Origin: Progne subis subis
Lineage: Eukaryota; Chordata; Aves; Passeriformes; Hirundinidae
Assembly: GCA_022316685.1 (NCBI GenBank)
Contig: JAKJHU010000756.1
Span: 114,249-178,248 of the forward strand
DNA length: 64,000 bases
Reading direction: 5' to 3'
Notes under the pieces: model-generated
Databases searched by the model: none
Told to the model about the DNA's origin: nothing
The model's input: the letters and a program-made list of their open reading frames with translations, nothing else
Position numbers and translations under genes: made by a program
In this document: positions 34,325 through 45,100 of the stretch, piece by piece
Layout: each line of letters opens with the position of its first letter
Position numbering within the stretch: position 1 is the stretch's first letter

Positions 34325-36220
34325 CTAAGCCTGATTATCTTTATTTCCCTGGGTAACCGGAGCTGCTTCCTTCTTGCTAGAACTTCCTCTCACAGTCTTG
34401 CCATCCAACAATTCATGCAGCCGTTGTGTCATAGCATCAGTAGATTCTCCATCCCATCTTTTCATGTTTTCTCCACAATCACGCAGGAAGGACCACAGCT
34501 TAGCTCGTGGAATGCCTTTTCCCTCTCTATCTAGGGAACGTTTGCGTGTGGTGCCAGAGCCCCTAACTTGTACTGCAGAGATCTGGAGAATGTTCTCCTT
34601 GAGTTCTTTGAGATCCTCCTTTATCTTGTCTGCTAATCCCCGCACCTGTGTTTCCAAAGCTGCGATTCTTGCATGTGTTGGACCATGCACGGCATCTGCA
34701 TATGTTCGGAGCTTCTTCGCCATATCAAGCACAGTCTCCTCTGTCTTATCCCGCTTCATTATTGCTAAAGCAGAGGAGTATTCTTGTGGCCCAAGTCGTA
34801 CAAGTTTTCGCCACATTACAGGTGTACATGGTACCAAGTTGGGGTTCCTAGTGTTTAGGTCATCTGAGAAGACAATCTCCGCCACTGCCATTTCTCTCAA
34901 GCGCTGAATCCCTTGTTCAATGGTTTTCTACTGAGTTTGCTGCAGATAGAGATCGTCGGCACACAGATATCTTTGTGCCACGCTTCTCAAGACCCGTTCC
35001 CAGAGACTGCAAGGGTGAGCCTCCCTCATCATTTCTTGGTCAATAACTGGATCATGTGATAGGGATCCAAGATGTCTCGCTTCAGTGCCATCCAGTATTG
35101 TAGCCTCGCCTGCAGCATCCCAAAGACGGACTAACCAACTAATTATAGATTCATCAGGTCGTCGAGTATAATCCTTTCTTAGGCCACGAAGGTCCTTCAG
35201 GGAAAAAGACTCAATAGTATCTCCTGATCTTGTAGCAGTTGGTCGGGCTCCTGATCTTGTAGCAGTTGGTTGGGCTCTTGATGTTGTAGCAGTTGGTTGG
35301 GCTCCTGATCTTGTAGCAGCTGGTTGGGCTTCTGATCGTGTGCTAGTTGGTTGGACTCCCGATCTTGTACCAGTTGGTTGGGCTTCCGATTTCGTATCAG
35401 TTGGTTCAGCTTCTGACTGTGTATCATCAGTTGCTTCAGCTTCTGATTGTGTGTCAGGTGGTTTGACTTCCGACTGGGTGTCAGGAGGCACTGAGGATCC
35501 TTCACCTGAATCATCATCTACTGGTCGATCGGTTTTGTCCGTGTGCTTCTTTCCCTTCTTTACTGCAGCAACTGCCGGTGTCTTAGCCTCACTCTCTGGT
35601 TTAGCTGCAGCCTGAATAGCTGTGGGGTTGGCTGCAGCCTGAGTGACTGATTTATCTCCCTGCTCCCTTGCCTCTATCTGCTGCCCTACAGTGTTTAGCA
35701 GTGTGTGACTCATTCTAGAAAAGCTATAAACTATATAGAGGAAAGTTACCAGGTGAAACACCAGGAAGGTGGTGTCTTTAACATTCAGGAGACCCTGAAC
35801 ATTCTCCAAAAGTGATGTAACTGACTCAAAAGAGAAGAAGGAAAGAAGAAGCTGAAGAGCCTCATCCCCTACTCCTCCTCTAACAAACCGGGTGCAATTA
35901 TTGATAAATCCCCAAAACATGCTGCTGGAACTAGGACGCAGGGTAGGACGAAAAAACCATAAACTGAACATACCCAGAACAAACTCCAGTATCTTTATAA
36001 GCTTCTTGTAAGCCATAATCACCGAACCCAGCAAAATAACTATTCTAATTTGTGCATCCCTAGTGTAAAAGCTGTATGTTAAGGACAATATTGGAGCTAT
36101 TTCTGGGTAGGAAAACAAACCTAGGGACCAGAAAGGTATTAAGACCTCAAAAAAGCCTAGGGAACAGAAATGCAGAAAAGACTCTATTCTAAGAGACGTT
36201 AGGACTTCAAGAAGCAACAT
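34325..36220 (-). pseudogene. gag: ERVL-C gag
   Basis: The ATG at 36220 lies about 90 bp after the primer site. The N-terminal third is strongly hydrophobic, with three or four predicted membrane-spanning stretches, which is odd for a Gag. A Pro/Ala/Lys spacer follows, then about ten copies of a 10-residue Q-P-T-x-T-R-S-x-A-like repeat (35215-35470), then a capsid-like region (SLKDLRGLRKDY, about 35195; VIDQEMMREA, about 35035) and a C-terminal part with WSFLRDCGENM. One in-frame TAG at about 34930 replaces a Trp of the ERVL-F gag. The frame ends in TAG (34327-34325) in the context GCT-TAG-AGG, identical to ERVL-F, followed in frame by pol. Confidence 0.88.
35215..35470 (-). repeat. 30 bp minisatellite inside ERVL-C gag
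   Basis: Tandem units of about 30 bp of the form TGTAGCAGTTGGTTGGGCTCC (plus strand, with variants) keep the gag frame and add a Thr/Ser/Gln/Ala-rich linker. The ERVL-F gag has no such array at this place. Confidence 0.85.
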
Positions 36221-36312
36221 GGCCACTGTCTGTTTAATCCCTACCCAAAGGACAACAACAACAACAACAAAAATGCAGTTAATAGTAATACAAGTTTTTT
36301 CCACTCTCTTTT

Positions 36313-36330
36313 GCCCCGCAGTAGGCGCCA
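36313..36330 (-). other. ERVL-C primer-binding site
   Basis: Minus-strand TGGCGCCTACTGCGGGGC, ten bases inside the 5' LTR. It resembles the ERVL-F site. Confidence 0.75.
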
Positions 36331-36340
36331 ATTAAGGGTA

Positions 36341-37005
36341 TGTCCTGGTTTGGAGACAAATTTGGGGGAAAACCCCTGTATAGGATCCCTCTGGGAAGCA
36401 AACCCAAGTGGCCCCTCCCTCCAACCAGTCTGAAAAAAAAACCTTTGTGGAGAAAAGTGGAAAAAACTATTTTACTAAACAAACAAAGTGCATACAAGTA
36501 TAAAGAATGAATAATATGAAACAATAAAACCTCTCGTTCTGAAGTGAGATGGCAAATTGAGAAAGTCCTTGCCGTGGGTGGAGCTCGGCTCTCTCTCAGT
36601 CTCTCCTCAGTCCCAGTCCCTCCGGCGCTGCTGGAAAATGCCGAGCTCCAGGCCCCGGTGGGCCGCAGGTGCAGCCCCCAGTGATCCCCTGGGTTTTCAG
36701 TCCAGAGCAGGTTTAAACAGTTCCAAGAAAAAAAGAAAGAAGAAAAAAAAACAGTCCAGGGAACTTCTCTGCCCTAGCTAGCTGAAACTAACTAAAAGCA
36801 AAAAGATCTCTGTCCTGCAGTCTCTCCAAGCCTCCGCTGAACACCGTCCGGAGAAGAATGTGGAGGAGTCAGGCAGTTTTCTCAAAACAAACTCTGCGCT
36901 TCTCCTTGCTCTTAGAACCAGTCTTAAAGGCACAGGACTCAATATACAGAGTCCAAACAGAACAGACGATTGGGGATACAAGCATCATAAAGTTACCCTA
37001 GGACA
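36341..37005 (-). repeat. ERVL-C 5' LTR
   Basis: TGTCCTGG to CCTAGGACA on the plus strand, near-identical to the 3' LTR. The primer site is adjacent at 36313-36330 and the TSD CCTGT follows at 37006. Confidence 0.95.
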
Positions 37006-37130
37006 CCTGTTTACACTTTGTTGAGGGAAAAAGCTGGTTCTCAGGCTCAGTGTCCTGGTTCTCAGGCTCATTGTCCTTGACAGTGCTAAAACAACAGAAC
37101 TTTCCCATCACTATCAATCCTCTCTGTGTC
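37006..37130 (-). repeat. ERV-E1 3' LTR, U3 part
   Basis: Continues the LTR interrupted at 30326, starting with the repeated CCTGT. Its true start is lost: a deletion joins env codon about 80 directly to U3 at about 37130, so the polypurine tract and first LTR bases are missing. Compare the complete LTR start at 54069. Confidence 0.8.
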
Positions 37131-37373
37131 ATAACCTTTAAATTTGTGAGGGTTCCAAAGGGGTGTTCCTATTAAACAAGTTCTGAATGGGTCTTGGGGA
37201 TTGGCCAGGCTAAGGCAAATAGAATCCTGTCCAGTCATTTTGGCAAATGTCACCCATACATTAGATCTCTTAGAAAATTGATGAGTTAATTGAGAAGATC
37301 TGGCAACACTTGTTGACACCATGAGCAAAAGGCACGCAACACGCAAGAACGTCTTACCATGTGGACCTACCAT
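37086..37373 (-). pseudogene. env: ERV-E1 env, signal peptide and SU start
   Basis: The 5' end of an envelope gene: a hydrophobic signal peptide (about residues 8-24) and the first roughly 60 residues of SU, closely matching the ERV-E2 env at 51701. An internal deletion then joins it to the LTR and the frame ends at 37086. It cannot produce a working envelope. Confidence 0.85.
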
Positions 37374-37473
37374 ATCTCTCTCTTAATGGCCCACACTGTC
37401 TGCGCAAATCTCCAATCTGCTACTCCACCAAAATCATCAGGAATAGGGTTAGGTATTCTCAACACTATCTGTG

Positions 37474-37815
37474 CTACTTGATAAAAGGCACCAAGGGTAC
37501 CACTATAGCAATGGTCACACAAACCACCCTCACGCCAAAGCTTTGGTGTCTCTCTCTCTCAAATTGTGCACCACAAACTCTGCAGCTCACTTCTATAACT
37601 ATTACTTCCTGACACTGAGGACACTCTTTTTCTTGCCCCTCATGCAAGTCCTGGGAGAGTTCCAACAATCCCAAGGGGCCTTGGCGATCAAAAACGCACG
37701 CTACAACCCAATCTGGGTCAAGAGGGCGTTGTTCACCAGCGGCCTCAACCACCAGCTGTCTCAGCAAGGACTTGATGATCCTTCCTTCTTTTCCTTCCTT
37801 GCTGGCCGAGTCCAT
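37474..37815 (-). CDS. Unrecognised 113-residue ORF with a CxxC pair, ERV-E1
   Basis: Lies between the CEPT1 3' UTR and env of ERV-E1 and is absent from ERV-E2, where about 700 bp are deleted. It starts MDSASKEGK, has a charged N-terminal region, a CPQC-x9-CRVC pair like a small zinc ribbon (about residues 68-84), and a hydrophobic C-terminal stretch (VVCVTIAIVVPLVPF). I do not recognise it. It could be an env leader or Rec/Rem-like accessory reading frame, a pol remnant in another frame, or chance. Position and intact frame are the only support. Confidence 0.35.
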   Translation of the reverse strand: MDSASKEGKEGRIIKSLLRQLVVEAAGEQRPLDPDWVVACVFDRQGPLGLLELSQDLHEGQEKECPQCQEVIVIEVSCRVCGAQFERERHQSFGVRVVCVTIAIVVPLVPFIK

Positions 37816-38099
37816 TTACTTGGTATCCATTGTGGTCCAGATGCAAAGCTCAAAGGCTTGGGTGCAGCTGTTGTCAAATTCACCTCAGAGGTGTCCTGAT
37901 CGCTGACCAGCAGTTTTCAGAGTCACAGATTCCAGGGCCCTTGGAGATCTGTCAGTCTGGAATGAATTTGAGATCAGCTGCTCTGGCCAGAAGTGTTCCT
38001 CTTATCTTCTCCGGAGCTGACCATCTGGACTTTTATCTTCAGAGGGCTTGCAGGGTTCACTGCGTGCTGAAGGCTTACTGTGACCCTGTTCAGCATGAA

Positions 38100-38659
38100 A
38101 CCGCTTTGTCAGCAATGCACAAGTGAAAACCACCCCAGCTTAGCTCTTACTTGGCAGCTGCTGCAGCCACACAACTTAGTAAGATATCTCTGGGTTTTTA
38201 CCAACTCAAGTCATTAGTAAATAAATTCCAAGTGGACACTAAACAAGTATTTCGCTAAGAGATGATGAAATATTAAAATGAAAAGCAAGTCAGATTGCAG
38301 CTGTAATTATACTACATTAGAAACTCCAGTTGGTGAGGATCCATTCACCATATAGAGAGAAATTAGTAATCAAGGTAATTACAAAGACAGAGCATTTGTC
38401 TCCTGCATGCTTTTCCAGGCTTGGAACCAACAGAGTTGACTACATGGAGAGTTGCCTAGGGTGAACTCAGAATTCACTCTCTCAGGCAGGAGACTAGTTA
38501 AGGAGTGCTACTGATAACGAAGAAGAAAAGTTAATACAACATTGATTATTATAAGTTACTTTGTTCTCATCTGCTTTTAGTCTTTGTCTCCTACAAGTCT
38601 TCATCCATTCCTGTAGAAACCTAACTTCTTTTTCCATTCGTCTGTGGCAGCTCCCATCC
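38100..38659 (-). other. CEPT1: Captured CEPT1 3' UTR (ERV-E1)
   Basis: About 560 bp after the CEPT1 stop codon, colinear and highly similar to 51041-51610 in ERV-E2. Non-coding sequence from the host mRNA is therefore part of the captured segment. The exact host/virus border is unknown. Confidence 0.65.
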
Positions 38660-39590
38660 CTAGTGATGGTTCGAGGGCATGGGGCAGCCCTTGATGCAGA
38701 ACACATGGATGTGCATGTGGGCAGCAATTCTGGCTGCACACGCTGACACAGTATCGGAGCAGGTTAAACAGGGACAGGATCAGGGCAATCCAGAGGACAA
38801 TATACTTATCAATAAAGCTGTTAAAACATTGGTCTAGGAACAAAAATGCTGGGCTTATGAATGCTGTGTCATATAAATACATTTCACTCTTGGTCATGTG
38901 AGCAACTACCAGTTGATTTGTGATCTTGGCACACATAAAGCTAAAAGTCAGGATGTAGAGGCAGAGATGCCTCTCAAAGAGCTGCACAGCATATTTCTTG
39001 TAGATCATTGCAGCCAAGGCAATCACAGAGCCAATATGAAGAAAAGGTGAGAGGACACTTGTTCCTGCTAAAGTGGATCCATTTTTGCTAACTGCACCTG
39101 AATATTTAGTCTTGGAATCAGAGATTGCTAAAAAGATGGACCTCCAATCACTGCCAGTAAATTCATGATTATTATGAAGATCTGTATTTCAGTCACATCA
39201 ATCATGCCGAAGTGCAGCGTTCTTGAGATCTATGTCCGTCAGTGTGCGCAGTAAAACATGAATGTCACAGCAAAACAACAGAAGAACATCCAATCAGGGT
39301 TGGTGTCCAGCTGCACAACAATAAAAGTTTCTAAAACCACAAAGCCTTTGGACAATGAATCATAGCTATGATCAAAAAGCTCTCTTAACGGAGTGCTGTT
39401 ATTTGTCCTTCTTGCTTGTTTTCCATCTGTAGCATCCAGGGACTGGAATGCCACAGGCACAAGCAATGAATGTCCAAGGAGGTGTCTGCCTCTGAAGCTG
39501 TTGAGCAGTAACATACCAATAACAGAGTTGTAAATATATTATTAACAGTTTGATGATGGTGATCAGATTGGGGGCAATCCAGGCTGGAGA
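38660..39590 (-). pseudogene. CEPT1: Captured CEPT1 coding segment in ERV-E1
   Basis: Encodes, with frameshifts, most of choline/ethanolamine phosphotransferase 1, the membrane enzyme that moves phosphocholine or phosphoethanolamine from CDP to diacylglycerol. It lacks introns, so it derives from mRNA. The first roughly 85 residues are missing and replaced by gag. The CDP-alcohol phosphotransferase motif (DGxxAR-x8-G-x3-D-x3-D) is damaged: Arg replaces the central Gly and DHSYD replaces DHGCD (near 39380). Open pieces are 39239-39514 and 38601-39026. The natural C-terminal SNHH and stop are at about 38660-38674 in another frame. Confidence 0.88.
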
Positions 39591-39692
39591 ATGGATATCT
39601 GCAGTATGAATCCAATCTAACATTGTTTGAGCACTTTTCAGATTTCAAGCTGTGCTCTTTTACTGTGGGTTTTTTTTTTTTTGGTTTTGTTG

Positions 39693-39730
<38 letters not shown>

Positions 39731-40720
39731 TTTGTTTGGTTTTTTTTGGTTTTTTTTGCCTGTTGCAAGATTTTCCATTCATGCTGCTCACACACAGGAT
39801 TGCCATCTCTGAACACGACAGGACATGCTACAGGACATGCCATGTGTCCTGCGGGTTCCCACTGTCCTTCTAGTATAACATCACGTATAATTTTGGACCA
39901 TCGAGTCACAGGGGGGGCAGGCAAAGGTGTTGCATGGGAACTGCTTTCTGCAGTTTGTTCTAGCAATTGTTGCATTGGAATTAACTGGGAGCTAAACGAT
40001 GCTGGCTCCTCCTGATTTTTAGCATTTATTGTAGATAGTTCTTGGGCTTTTTCCAGCAGCAGCTTCGTTGCTGCATGCGCTCGCTCATCCAGGCGTTGCA
40101 TCACTGCCTGAATTTGATCAGTCAGTTCTTTTAAACCAATCGTGGGTTCTGCCGTGGGTTCTGCTCCATCACTGGGGTCCTCCTCTAATTCGTCCGGCAG
40201 CGGAACATTGTCGGGGGAAGGTGGTTGACAGCAGGGGTCACAGGTTCCCCTCTCTTGGTCAACCGGTGTCTCTTCGGGCACAGCCGAGAAAGGGGGGGCA
40301 CTCGACGCATGTGTTGTGGGAGCGACGGCGTCCCCGGCCCCGGCCCATGGTGGCGGTGGCGACGGCAGGGCGGTGCAGAGTCCCGGGGGCTGTTTCCTCC
40401 TCGTCCTGCCTGTTGCTGCGGGGCGGTGGGGGCGGCGGGCACGATGGAGCCCCTGATGCGGAGGGACGGGGGCAGTCCGTGGGCCAGGAGCGGCGAGCCA
40501 GGCATCAGCCAGTGACGGTGCCGGGGCGCCGGAGGCGGCCAGAGGGCATGGCAGGGGCCCCGCAGCGCTTCCCCGACTTCGTGATGCCGCGGAGTTGTTA
40601 AATGTCCATTTCCCCGCGCCCAGTTAATCAGCTTTTGCAGTACTTTTCCTGCTACCTTTTTCCTCTCTCAGAGAGTATAATAATAAATAACTTCAATGCG
40701 GCAGCAAATTCGCATTCCAT
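39590..40720 (-). pseudogene. gag: ERV-E1 gag (MA to N-terminal CA), fused to CEPT1
   Basis: Starts at ATG 40720. The matrix part is broken by stops. From about 40281 an open frame holds an acidic Pro-rich spacer, a predicted coiled coil (LTDQIQAVMQRLDERAHAA, about 40115-40060) and the start of a betaretrovirus-type capsid ([20 protein letters not shown]). An A-run expansion (plus-strand T run, 39667-39760) then breaks the frame. Gag stops being viral at about 39590, where CEPT1 begins. No nucleocapsid, protease or pol follows. Confidence 0.82.
39667..39760 (-). repeat. Expanded A tract in ERV-E1 gag
   Basis: On the coding (minus) strand, a GCAAAAAA site that is short in ERV-E2 (near 49204) has grown into about 90 bases of A with C interruptions. 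It encodes poly-Lys and breaks the gag frame. Confidence 0.85.
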
Positions 40721-40992
40721 GCTTGCCTCGTCAATAGGGCAGGGAAGTGAGTACTCAGAGCCTTCCACCTTTTTTCAAGAAACTGCCCCCTGTTCCCCTT
40801 ACCAGCTCAGCTTCGCACTCTTTGCAAGGACGGAGAGCTTCTGCCTCAGTGCTGATGCATCTCTTGGCAGATCAGCGTCTGACTGCTATTTTCCGGAGGT
40901 CTCACCTCAATGCAGCTGCATCTGTCGGCGAGTTCAGCGTCCAACCGCTCAGTGTCCCACCGCTAATTTCTCCTCCAGGTCGTCACCCCAAA

Positions 40993-41010
40993 GTCCCTGT
41001 TCAGGCGCCA
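40993..41010 (-). other. ERV-E1 primer-binding site (tRNA-Lys type)
   Basis: Minus-strand TGGCGCCTGAACAGGGAC, two bases inside the LTR end. It resembles the Lys-tRNA sites used by beta- and lentiviruses. Confidence 0.85.
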
Positions 41011-41012
41011 AT

Positions 41013-41242
41013 TGAAGGTGATTTTTGAAAAGAAAGAAAAACAAAATGAAAACAAAAACAAAAACACGGGGAACAGCCAGAGTCAAACACCTTCTTCACA
41101 GAAGTAGTGGTGAATGCTCCATTTATTGAGGGTACACAGGGTTCTTTTATACATATATCATTCTTGTGCATAAGCTGTTCACACGGCATTTTACTACTTG
41201 CTATTGGCTAGTGTTATCTGCATAAGCATTCCTTTGCAGTTA
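41013..41242 (-). repeat. ERV-E1 5' LTR, R-U5 side
   Basis: On the plus strand TGAAGGTG through TTTGCAGTTA. At 41243 LTR-G starts. The remaining U3 side is at 54069-54221, in opposite orientation, with the 4 bp GTTA/TAAC duplication at both breaks (41239-41242 and 54218-54221). Confidence 0.9.
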
Positions 41243-41672
41243 TGAGTCATTGAAAACCGACATAATCACGGACGAAGACCCTCTAACTAATTAAAGTTAG
41301 AAAGTGGTATGTTTATTCACCGGCGGGCGGCACGGGAGTCATCTCCGAAAGGCGTGGCCGCCCCGAACAAGGCTCTTTGCTCTCTATTCTCCAAGATCTT
41401 ACATACAATACATATGCATAACCCCAGCACCTCCCATCCCCACTCTGTATTAAAATGAGGCTATTAGTCCTTCACGCGTGCGCAGTTCTTCTCTTGAATT
41501 GGGTCGGTGGTCTCGAATTGGGTCAGTGGTCTCAAAGGATGAAGTCAGGAGAGTCTTCATCAGGTCTCTGTGACCCTCTGGCACTGTCCAAGGTCCCCTG
41601 CTTCGTGATTGATTGATACCAAGTCCAGGTGCTGGCCATTATTCTTACTGGTTTCAATCTGTTCTTATAACG
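41243..41672 (-). repeat. LTR-G fragment (3' LTR of ERV-G)
   Basis: Reverse complement of 54389-55504 without the LTR-I insertion. It starts TGAGTCATTG on the plus strand. Its first roughly 170 bp (U3) are deleted: at about 41673 it joins LTR-F through a few shared bases (ACGG/AGCTTC). It is the outer half of the ERV-G provirus, parted from the body by the inversion. Confidence 0.85.
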
Positions 41673-41818
41673 GAGCTTCTTCAGTCTTGCCGAGTTCCAG
41701 CTCCCCCGCTTCAAGGTCACTCCGAGGAGCAGAGTTTTCCTGGGGAAAAACAAACCGCACTTGCCCTCCCCCCTGCACCCAACAGACGATTGGGGATACA
41801 CAGTCACCCCAGGACATC

Positions 41819-41838
41819 TTCCACCCCTTACCCCCATA
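41819..41838 (-). other. ERVL-F polypurine tract
   Basis: Plus-strand TCTTCCACCCCTTACCCCCA, so a purine run on the coding strand just before the LTR-F 3' stub. About 315 bp of non-coding sequence (41839-42153) separates it from the end of pol. Confidence 0.8.
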
Positions 41839-42153
41839 TCGTTGACTTACAGGCAGAACCAATGTATATTCCACATAAAACTTCCATCCATTCTCCCCAC
41901 AAAAAAAAAAACAATACAAGCAATACCCGTCATGCTCCTGTCACGTTCCACACTGAGCCACTGAATCCAGGCCCAAGGCTGCAGGGCAGCAGGATTCCTC
42001 TCTCACTTACTCATACCTTCAACACTTGCTCATACCTTCAACACTTAACACATACCCTCTCACTTACACATTTCCTTCTATTTCATTCTGCGTGGTTTAA
42101 TGTACAGACAATGGCAATAGCATTCAGCAGACAGTGACGTTTATAAATTATTC

Positions 42154-45100
42154 TCACCCAACAATCAGATCTCCCTGAGGTACACATCGTGTTGTTCCAT
42201 CTTTCTGCATTATCCACCATGTGCAACCTGGTCCCCGAGCAAAGACAACCCCACGAATAGGTTTGTCTGTACTTGAGGCAGACCTGATCCACACTGTCTT
42301 CCCTAACAGACCTCTGACATGCACCACTGGGACTTTATCTCCATTTGTTGTATGCAGAGGCTCAGCCGGGGCGGGTCCTGCTCGGTTGGTGGAGCCTCGG
42401 GTGTTGACCAACCAGGTGGCCTTTGCCAAATGCTGCTCCCAATTCTTGAAAGATCCCCCCCCTCAACGCTTTCAACTGGGTTTTTAACAATGCATTGCGC
42501 CTCTCCACTTTGCCTGCAGCAGGTGCATGGTAGGGAATATGGTACACCCACTCAATGCCATGTTCCCTAGCCCAGGTGTTAATAAGGCTGTTCTTGAAAT
42601 GAGTCCCATTGTCTGACTCAATTCTCTCAGGGGTACCATGCCTCCACAGGACTTGCTTCTCTAGGCCCAGGATTGTGTTCCGGGCAGTAGCATGGGGCAC
42701 AGGGTAGGTCTCCAACCATCCAGTGGTGGCTTCCACCATGGTCAGCACATAGCGCTTGCCTTGGCGGGTTTGGGGAAGGGTGATGTCAATCTGCCAGGCT
42801 TCCCCGTACTTATACTTGGACCATCGCCCGCCATACCATAAGGGCTTCACCCGCTTCGCCTGTTTGATGGTAGCACACGTCTCACAGTCATGGATAACCT
42901 GAGAAATACTGTCCATGGTTAGATCCACCCCTCGGTCTCGTGCCCACTTATAGGTGGCATCTCTACCCTGATGGCCTGAGGCATCATGGGCCCATTGAGC
43001 TAAAAACAACTCTCCCTTGTGTTCCCAATCTAAATCAATCTTTGACACTTCTATTTTTGCTGACCAATCTACCTGCTCGTTGTTTCGATGCTCTTCATTA
43101 GCTCTACTCTTGGGGATGTGGGCATCTACGTGGCGGACTTTCACAGGTAGTCTCCCTACCCTGGTAGCAATGTCTTTCCACTCCTCAGCAGCCCAAATTG
43201 GTTTCCCTCCACGCTGCCAATTAGCCTCTTTCCACCTCTTCAGCCATCCCCACAGAGCATTGGCCACCATCCATGAATCAGTAAAGAGGTAGAGCCTCGG
43301 CCGCCCCTCTCTTTCAGCAATATCCAAGGCCAATTGAACAGCCTTGAGTTCTGCAAGTTGACTTGATCCACCCTCTCCTTCAGTGGCCTCAGCAACCTGT
43401 CGTGTGGGGCTCCACACGGCTGCTTTCCACTTCCGGTTCATCCCCACAATACGACAGGAACCGTCAGTGAAAAGGGCATAATGCGTCTCCTCTGCTGGCA
43501 ATTGGTTGTATGGTGGAGCCTCTTCAGCCCGTGTCACTTGCTCTTGTTCTTCATCTGTGAGGCCAAAATTTTCACCCTCAGGCCAATTGGTAATTATTTC
43601 CAAAATCCCAGGGCGATTCAGTTTACCCATACGGGCGCGCTGCGTAATAAGAGCAATCCACTTGCTCCATGTGGCATCAGTGGCATGATGGTTGGAGGGG
43701 ACCTCCCCTTTGAACATCCACCCCAGCACAGGCAGTCGGGGTGCCAGGAGGAGTTGCTCCTCTGTACCAAACACCTCCGAGGCGGCTTGAACTCCTTCAT
43801 AGTCTGCTAAGATTTCCTTCTCAGTGGGGGTGTAATTGGCTTCAGACCCTCTGTAGCTTCGACTCCAAAATCCTAGTGGCCGGCCTCGAGTGTCCCCAGG
43901 CACCTTCTGCCAAAGGCTCCAGGACAGGCCACTGTTCCCGGCTGCTGAGTAGAGCACGTTCTTCACATCTGGTCCTGTCCTCACTCGGCCAAGGGCCACT
44001 GCATGAGTGATCTCCTGCTTGATCTGGGCAAAAGCTTGTTGCTGCTCAGGGCCCCAGTGGAAATCATTATTTTTTCGGGTGACCAGGTAAAGAGGGCTCA
44101 CAATCTGACTATACTCAGGAATATGCATCCTCCAGAAACCTATAGCACCTAGGAAAGCTTGTGTCTCCTTCTTATTGGTTGGTGGAGACATCGCTGTGAT
44201 CTTGTTGATGACATCAGTAGGAATCTGCCGCCATCCATCTTGCCACTTTACTCCCAGGAACTGGATCACTCGGGCAGGTCCCTTGACCTTGCTCTGTTTT
44301 ATGGCAAAACCAGCTTTCAGGAGAATTTGGATGATCTTCTCTCCTTTTTCAAACACTTCCATTGCCGTGTTCCCCCACACAATGATGTCATCAATATACT
44401 GTAGGTGCTCCGGAGCCTCACCCTTTTCCAGTGCAGCTTGGATCAGTCCATGGCAGATGGTAGGACTGTGCTTCCACCCCTGGGGCAGTCGGTTCCAGGT
44501 GTACTGCACTCCCCTCCATGTGAAGGCAAACTGAGGCCTGCATTCTGCGGCCAAAGGAATGGAGAAAAATGCATTGGCAATGTCAATTGTGGCATACCAT
44601 TTTGCTGCCTTGGACTCCAGCTCATACTGGAGCTCCAACATGTCTGGCACAGCAGCACTCAGTGGTGATGTCACCTCATTCAATGCACGGTAGTCCACAG
44701 TCAATCTCCATTCTCCTTCAGATTTACGCACAGGCCAGATGGGGCTGTTGAAGGGGGAGTGAGTTTTACTAACCACCCCTTGGCTCTCCAGCTCTTGAAT
44801 CATCTTATGGATGGGAATCACAGCATCTCGAGTTGTTCTATACTCTCGGCGGTGCACTATAGAAGTGGCAATTGGTACCCGTTGTTCTTGTACTTTCAGG
44901 AGTCCTACTGCAGATGGATTCTCGGACAGTCCAGGCAAGGTGTTCAATTGCCGGATGCCCTCTGTCACTACAGCCGCTATCCCAAATGCCCACCTGAGTC
45001 CTTTCGGGTCTTTGAAATACCCATTTCGGAGGAAGTCTATGCCCAAAATACATGGGGCCTCTGGGCCAGTCACAATAGGGTGTTTCTCCCACTCCTTTCC

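Larger units (their letters stand above)
30327..37005 (-). mobile_element. ERVL-C provirus (class III)
   Basis: 6.7 kb, minus strand: 5' LTR 36341-37005, gag, pol, 3' LTR 30327-30991, no env. The TSD CCTGT is exact (30322-30326 and 37006-37010). The two 665 bp LTRs differ at only about seven sites by eye, so it is young and later than ERV-E1, which it interrupts. ERVL elements typically lack env. Confidence 0.95.
30092..41242 (-). mobile_element. ERV-E1: class II provirus carrying captured CEPT1
   Basis: Read on the minus strand: 5' LTR part (41242-41013), tRNA-Lys-like primer site, gag, host CEPT1 sequence with 3' UTR, a short unknown ORF, env start, and 3' LTR. The 3' LTR is split by ERVL-C (30327-37005). 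The rest of the 5' LTR lies at 54069-54221 because of the inversion. The 6 bp TSD GCACAG is found at 54063-54068 and, as CTGTGC, at 30086-30091. There is no pol. The gene order LTR-gag-host gene-env-LTR is that of transducing retroviruses, which need a helper virus to spread. Confidence 0.88.

Noticed and set aside
34374..34907. 177-codon plus-strand frame opposite ERVL-C gag
   Set aside because: Shadow of gag; the minus-strand translation aligns to ERVL-F gag.
39667..39760. Long T run as a retrogene poly(A) tail
   Set aside because: It lies inside gag before the CEPT1 segment, so it is an expansion, not the mRNA end.
40185..40601. GC-rich frames opposite ERV-E1 gag (up to 177 codons)
   Set aside because: Low-complexity Pro/Arg/Gly translations on the non-coding strand; gag on the minus strand explains the region.
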